NCBI RefSeq assembly: GCF_000264905.1
Contig: NW_006763147.1
Span: forward strand, 748,335 to 812,334
Length of the DNA stretch: 64,000 bases
Direction of reading: 5' to 3'
From: Stereum hirsutum FP-91666 SS1
Taxonomy: Eukaryota > Basidiomycota > Agaricomycetes > Russulales > Stereaceae
The position numbers and the translations under genes were made by a program. Positions 58,867 to 64,000 of the stretch are shown in pieces. A model generated the notes under the pieces. It was not told the origin of the DNA, did no database searches, and was given only the letters and a program-made list of their open reading frames with translations. Position 1 is the first letter of the stretch. Every line of letters begins with the position of its first letter.

Positions 58867-61800
58867 CTGCCAATCAGTGTTGGCACTAGACCCTTGACCC
58901 CTGGTCAAGGTCGGGTCGAGTACTTGACCGGTTCGACCCGGTCGAGTCCCGGGTCAGGCAGGTCAGAGTGGCGTATTTGAAATTTATGTACAGCGTGATT
59001 AATTAAGTAAATAATGAGCAACACTACGCCAGGCTGTGTGACGGCGAGGGCGGCGTCGCCAACGAGCCACTGAAAAGTTATCTACAATAATCCTATCACA
59101 ACGTCTACCCACTCGTGAACTGAGACCAGTGAACTGCTTCTACATGACCCTCTCGGACAGACTTTCGGAGCCTCCGCAATGGCAAAGCTCGCTCTGGGAT
59201 CACTTCCATAAATTCAAGAAGAGATACTACAAAGAAGATACCTCTCATAAAGCAGCTTGGTGCCGTGGATGCGTGAAGAATGAGATCGAGGGCCTGGAGA
59301 AGCAGGATGAGTTGGCAGTCATACATGGAGAACGAGAGAACATACGAAGTGAGGATGAACTTTTTGAGACAGGTACGCTGTACAGAGCCTCTCAATTGGA
59401 GTGTTGGTTATGACATTCTTGGCAGCAATCGCAAAAATTGAACCAATACGCGGCAAGCTAGAAACATTAGAGGGTCATCTGAAGAAATGCAAGCATATTG
59501 ATGCTGCAGATGTCAAGATAGCACTCGAAAAACGAAAGATCGAGCTCGAGACACATCATAACAAAGAAAACGGCCATAGCGCACCTTCTGCATCACATTC
59601 ACCTCCCACGACTCCCTCACGCTCCCGTCACACCACTGCCATCCATCCTGACTCGCCCGTCGCAAAGCGCCAGAGGCTCGCTGATCATCCCATACCCATT
59701 GACGAACTACAAAGGGAATTCTCGGACGACTTTCTACGACTGTTGGTCGCAAATCGGCTGGCGTGGAATGCTGCTGACCATCCGGAGACCCTGAGATTCA
59801 TGCGAAAATGGTGTCCGGAGGGGCTCCGTGTACCACATCGTCGTATGCTAGGAGGTCCGTTGCTGAAGAAGGCGGTGGCGGTGGCCGATAAGAAGGTGAA
59901 GGGTTGCGTTCAAGGGCAGTTAGCGACAGGAGAGAGTGACGGCTGGAAGGACACATCAAAAACACCCGTGAGTACGACGATGATGACCGTCAACAATGAG
60001 GTATGGGCAAATTGTGGAATGCGTAGAGAAACGAACTGATGCACCACACTGGTGGGAATATAGTCCTATCTTGTACGAACGCACAACCTTTCTGGACAGC
60101 GCAAGGACGGCAATAACCTATACGACATCATCCTTGACGATAAGACTTACATGGAAAAATCTTTCCTTGTAGAACTCATCGCATGGATCACAGATGATGG
60201 CCCCGATGGAAAGAAGGCGAGGCGGCTACTGAGCGAGAAATTTGGGGGGAGGATCATTGTATCTGTCTGCTGGGCCCACCAGATCAACCTCATCGTCGGC
60301 GACTACCTCAAGAAGAATCCACAGATGAGGCGGCACGTTCAGATGGCCATACTCGTGATTGAATGGTTCCGCGCTCATGACTTACCTCGACATTGGCTCA
60401 ACCAAGAGCAACTCTCGAACGACACGCACGCTCTTGTTCTCATCCTCCCTGTCGTGACTCGCTGGATGTACCACTATCTTTCGGTATCTCGCCTTCTTGC
60501 GGTCTCTGGAGCACTGCGGGCATTGGTCTTCAAGCGTGCGGATGATCTAGTGGAATGTGCGGGAAGGAAGGATGACGACAAAGAGAAGGCAGAGAAGGTG
60601 CTGGGTATAGTGGAGGATCCAGAGTTTTGGGATTGTCTTCGGAAGTGAGTCGTCGTTTCATCTGATTAGCTATGCCAATCTAATCAACGAGAGTAGAGTT
60701 CAAGCGTACCTAGAACCACTTGCCATCGCCAACAACGTTGCTCAAGCAGCACATACTCGTTTCGATCACATACTCATTTCCCTCGGCAATCTATACCGCA
60801 TCTATAGCGACCCAAAGCTTGAGAGGGTTTATGGACGAAAGGCAGACGTTCAGTTCTGGGAAGCCACGAACGACTATTATCACTCACAAGGTGACTTTTC
60901 GGATGATGGGATGTCTCTCGCGTTCTTTGAAGAGTCTTGCAAACAGAGGGTGAGGTCTGCTTTGTCTTCTCTCGACTGATACTGACCGTCCGGATTTCTC
61001 ACCGATGTGATCAGGATGAAGAAGTTGACGTCGTCCAAGTGTGGCGTGCTCTCGAGGATCGCAATACCGATGACGCGTTCAATGGAAGACAAGGATTCAT
61101 AAAACTTGCCATTCGGATCCTCAGCATTGTCGCCAACTCGGCAAGCTGTGAACGTAGTTTCACAAAATTCGGCAATGTTCATACGAAGCTTCGCAACCGT
61201 CTGTCTTCCACACACGACATCACCACCGTCAGTATGGACATCGATCGCGACCACGCAAACGCAAAACGCAAACGCCCCAAGCGCAAATTTGGCGACATTG
61301 ACTCGTCTCAGCCCTCCCTTCCACCGTCCACTCCAGAATTACTTCCCCAAGAATCAGATGAATTTGCTGCTCAAGACCTCCTGGACCCGGAGCACGACGC
61401 CACCGATTTCGGTCTCATCGCTGATCGCCTATGTGCAGATGCAGAGGCTCAGAGTGCGGACACTGAGGCGGCCTACAGTACCTACAAGTTCTCTCAGATT
61501 CCACTCTCCGATGTCTTCATATACCCGTCCTGGAACTCTGGCATTTCCGCCCAGCCTGGCTCTATCTTGGAGCACTTCTGGAAAGGCGGTGTTCGGAGTG
61601 TTGAGTTGGAAATGGACCTGCACGCTGCTTTGTGGGGCGACGACGACGGGGTTGACAAGCATAGTAAAGATTCATTGTAGTTATTACATAGTACATAATC
61701 AACATTCTCAGACTACCCTTGAGAATGGCTATCTGGAGCTCGAAGTCTTTGAGTAAAATGAAAGTGTGCCACAGACCGGTCGGATCTCTGTGGCCCCGCC

Positions 61801-61897
61801 ACAAGGGTCAAGTGGACTTGACTCGACCCGACCCGGAACTCGACCCGCCGGCCTGACCAGGGGTCTGGCATGGTCGAGTGCCAACACTGCTGCCAAT
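58867..61897 (+). mobile_element. hAT transposon, complete, with 8-bp target duplication
   Basis: The element spans 58875-61889. Terminal inverted repeats are CAGTGTTGGCACTAGACC (left) and CAGTGTTGGCACTCGACC (right, complement), 18 bp with one mismatch. It is flanked by an exact direct repeat CTGCCAAT (58867-58874 and 61890-61897), the 8-bp duplication expected of hAT elements. Subterminal regions (58893-58970 and 61800-61875) are full of GGTCGAG/CTCGACC and CTTGACC/GGTCAAG motifs in both orientations, likely transposase binding sites. It carries one open transposase gene. Confidence 0.95.
59144..61680 (+). CDS. hAT transposase, five exons, open throughout
   Basis: Cut-and-paste transposase of the RNase-H-like DDE class. 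Exons 59144-59372, 59426-60000, 60064-60644, 60697-60949, 61015-61680; 767 residues, phases consistent. A BED-type zinc finger lies at the N-terminus (WDHF, then WCRGC, and GHLKKCKH after the first intron). A basic/proline linker follows. The catalytic core contains ATGESDGWK (first Asp), AWITDDGPDGKK (second Asp), WAHQINLIVGDYLK and VVTRWMYHYLS. The C-terminal dimerisation segment SIVANSASCERSFTKFGNVHTKLRNRLS is typical of hAT (PF05699), followed by a long acidic tail. Intact frame plus near-identical ends suggest a young, possibly mobile copy. Confidence 0.93.
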
Positions 61898-62153
61898 CGG
61901 ACGAAAATGAAGGGGCGGGATGCCTGATCGGGAAGATAAGCCCCTGATTCGGCGCGTTTCAGTGCCAAGATGCGGTGCGGATTGGGACGAAAGGTGATGT
62001 GCCTTGGAGGTGAGTTACCACGGTTGGCGCGGTCTTATAGCGGGTCGTTGCTCCTGATGAGAGCTCCGTGGGCACTTTCTCCTTCCCCTCATCACCCTTG
62101 GTTTTCTCTGCGCTATCCACGTATTTGTCGCCGTCTAGCTACTCGTGCTCACC
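61898..62153. promoter_or_regulatory. Upstream region of the DUF6533 gene
   Basis: Only 256 bp separate the hAT target duplication from the ATG at 62154. It contains pyrimidine-rich CTTTCTCCTTCCCCTC (about 62076-62092), a common fungal promoter element. The insertion has displaced any more distal promoter sequence. Confidence 0.4.
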
Positions 62154-63874
62154 ATGTCTGACGGCGTCAGCCCATCCGACCTCCCTGCGTACCTCGACTT
62201 ACCCCCTCATCTCTCGGCTCACAAATATTTCTTCGTCTGTACCTTGACCGTTGCTGCATGGGACACCCTTGTCCTTACGCCTAGGAGCTGGAAACTCCTC
62301 AAGACGGATGGATGGCCCCCGCTCAAGGCATTCTACTACTTTTTGCGCTGGTTCATGCCCATCGAGTTCGTTATCGTCGGTGCGTTCTCAGTCTCGGAAT
62401 ATTTTGGCCTATCAGCGTCTAACAGTTTCTTGATGGTGGTTCCTCCATGGCGCTCGTTTTCTGTGATGTTGCTGTCGCTCTATTATGCAGGTGTCGCATT
62501 TTTCGACTCCAGCTGGACCCAGGATGTGAGTTGGACTTTTGACGGTTACGTTTGAGAAAGACCATACAGTACTGACATTGTAATGTTTTTCTTGCATCCA
62601 ATAGATGTGTGGCCACTTCTTCCTCTTCGAACCCATCTGCACGGCTATCCTCATGGCCGTCGCCTCTGGTACGCATCTGTGCTTCTTCATCGACCCCCGA
62701 ACTCTCCATCATATCGCCACAATGTCTCACAATCAAAATATCACACAGCCGTCCATGTCATCCGTATTCACGCCATCTCCGACAAAAACCGCACCGTCTT
62801 CTGGACTATGGGTGCACTGCTGGCCGTGCAAATCGTAGTCACCGCTATCTGCTGTGGCTTCTATCGCTGTACGTCCACCGTCAACTGCACCTCTCTAGTC
62901 TGCTAAGCCGGAGCACACATCACGTTTTCCGGAATTTCTAGCCGTTCCCTTGTTGGATGGTCAAGGCTGTATCGCTGGTCCCAAGTCCAATTGGGTCGGG
63001 ATCTACTGGCTCGCGCCCACGCTCGTCTACACCCTTTCTGTGCGTATCCGCCCCCTTGTCCTCCGGTGATAATCTCAACCCACTGAGATTCTGACTGTTT
63101 CCGTGTTCCATATATAGTGCGCGCTCGCTATCAGGCGCTCTGTCAAGTCGAGGCACGCCAAGCCCTTGAGCCCGTGGAAGTTGATGCTCCGTGACGGTCT
63201 CAACCTCTACGCTGTAAGCAGCACTGTTCTCTTCATTTCCTCACGTTGCGGAGACTAATGATCTTGTTTTTCTGTCTTATAGGCGATCTGGGCTGTGAAC
63301 ATGACGAACATGCTCTTCTGGTTCATCATCACACCTGAGGATGACCCCGAAAACGGCACCGCGGACACCATAAAGACCATCGTCACCAGGTAAGCCCCAT
63401 CCCCATCTCTGATGCTCACTCGCCCTTGAAATCAAACTCATTAAACTGATTTCCATCTTCTTTTCAAAAAACAGTATGACCGCCGTCATCACCACCACCA
63501 TGACCATGCGCATCATCCTCTCCGTCCGCGGCACCCTCGTCAACGGCGGCTCTTACGCCGGAACGTCCAACTCCAACTCTTCCGCCTCGAACTCCAACTC
63601 GCGTAACGTCGGCTCTCGCCACACCCACCCCACCGCTGGCGTCCTCCAGATCAACTCTCAGCGCGGAACTCACCACACCTACACCATCCAGGCCGTGCCG
63701 AAGCCCGAGCCGGAGTGGGAACAAGGTGGGGACCAGAAGAGCAGCATCCATGGCGGCGAGGAGAATAAGGAGAAGGAGGGGAGCGGACTAGTTGCGGAGG
63801 GTGCTGTGGTGGGTGCGGAGAGCAGTCCGCCGGAGCAGGGTGTGAAGATTACGGTGGATAGGGAGGTGAAGTGA
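62154..63874 (+). CDS. DUF6533-type multi-pass membrane protein, eight exons
   Basis: Exons 62154-62379, 62491-62525, 62605-62668, 62749-62868, 62942-63039, 63118-63213, 63283-63389, 63475-63874; 381 residues, all phases consistent. The N-terminal DUF6533 signature (KYFFVCTLTVAAWDTLVLTPRSWKLLK, here given by its first and last parts: KYFFVCTLTVAAWD, LTPRSWKLL) is followed by hydrophobic segments PIEFVIVGVAFFD, FLFEPICTAILMAVASG, TMGALLAVQIVVTAICCGFY, WVGIYWLAPTLVYTLS, GLNLYAAIWAVNM and TAVITTTMTMRIILS, a seven-helix-like layout common in Agaricomycetes. The C-terminal tail is hydrophilic, Ser/Asn- and then Glu-rich, probably cytosolic. Role unknown; a receptor-like function is only a guess from topology. 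Confidence 0.85.
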
Positions 63875-64000
63875 AGAGCCGAGGTGAATTGAACGGCGAG
63901 GCGTACCGTCTCCGCTTTTTCGTCGTTCACCCGCTGAAAGCTTTCTCTTACTTTGTGCCTCTTCGATTCCTTCCGTTTAGTCTTTGCGCTTGTCGCTTTC
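63875..64000. other. 3' flank of the DUF6533 gene
   Basis: The remaining 126 bases contain a pyrimidine-rich stretch and no further gene start. Confidence 0.4.

Noticed and set aside
1..64000. CRISPR array or bacterial operon structure
   Set aside because: No regularly spaced direct repeats with unique spacers; genes have introns and eukaryotic signals.

Overview
The window looks like nuclear DNA of a mushroom-forming basidiomycete (Agaricomycetes). The evidence is the gene structure (many 50-70 bp introns with GT-AG borders) and the gene types: a sterol glucosyltransferase of ATG26 type, F-box/leucine-rich-like families, a DUF2235-WD40 fusion, a DUF6533 membrane protein, several lineage-specific Agaricomycete families and fungal DNA transposons. 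I built exon models by hand from splice sites; where a model is called consistent, the summed exon length is a multiple of three and every junction keeps the reading phase. Layout: (1) 1.2-7.1 kb, minus strand: complete ten-exon sterol 3-beta-glucosyltransferase gene. (2) 7.1-16.7 kb: F-box-like cluster with a decayed remnant (about 8.4-9.0 kb), a convergent pair of F-box proteins sharing the position of their only intron, and an intronless F-box-like gene. (3) 19.4-22.5 kb: ten-exon gene joining a ubiquitin-like N-terminus to a probable 2-oxoglutarate/Fe(II) oxygenase fold of TET/JBP type. (4) 22.8-24.2 kb: leucine-rich gene without F-box. (5) 24.7-32.0 kb: single giant Helitron Rep-helicase ORF with a C-terminal cysteine-peptidase-like domain. 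(6) 33.8-35.5 kb: intronless paralogue of the 15-16.7 kb gene. (7) 35.9-43.8 kb: lineage-specific genes, one with a long series of small exons ending in KGK-type motifs. (8) 43.8-51.1 kb: gene-poor, repeat-rich stretch with two TA-flanked MITEs, a tRNA-like SINE candidate and short dispersed repeats. (9) 51.2-55.3 kb: DUF2235 hydrolase-WD40 gene with two GC-AG introns, cut off in its last WD repeat by a 1.09 kb inverted-repeat element. (10) 57.6 kb: a Helitron-type 3' terminus. (11) 58.9-61.9 kb: hAT transposon with perfect 8-bp target duplication and an open five-exon transposase. (12) 62.2-63.9 kb: eight-exon DUF6533 membrane protein. Apart from the sterol glucosyltransferase and perhaps the membrane protein, the window is accessory DNA: expanded families of uncertain role interleaved with rolling-circle and cut-and-paste transposons.
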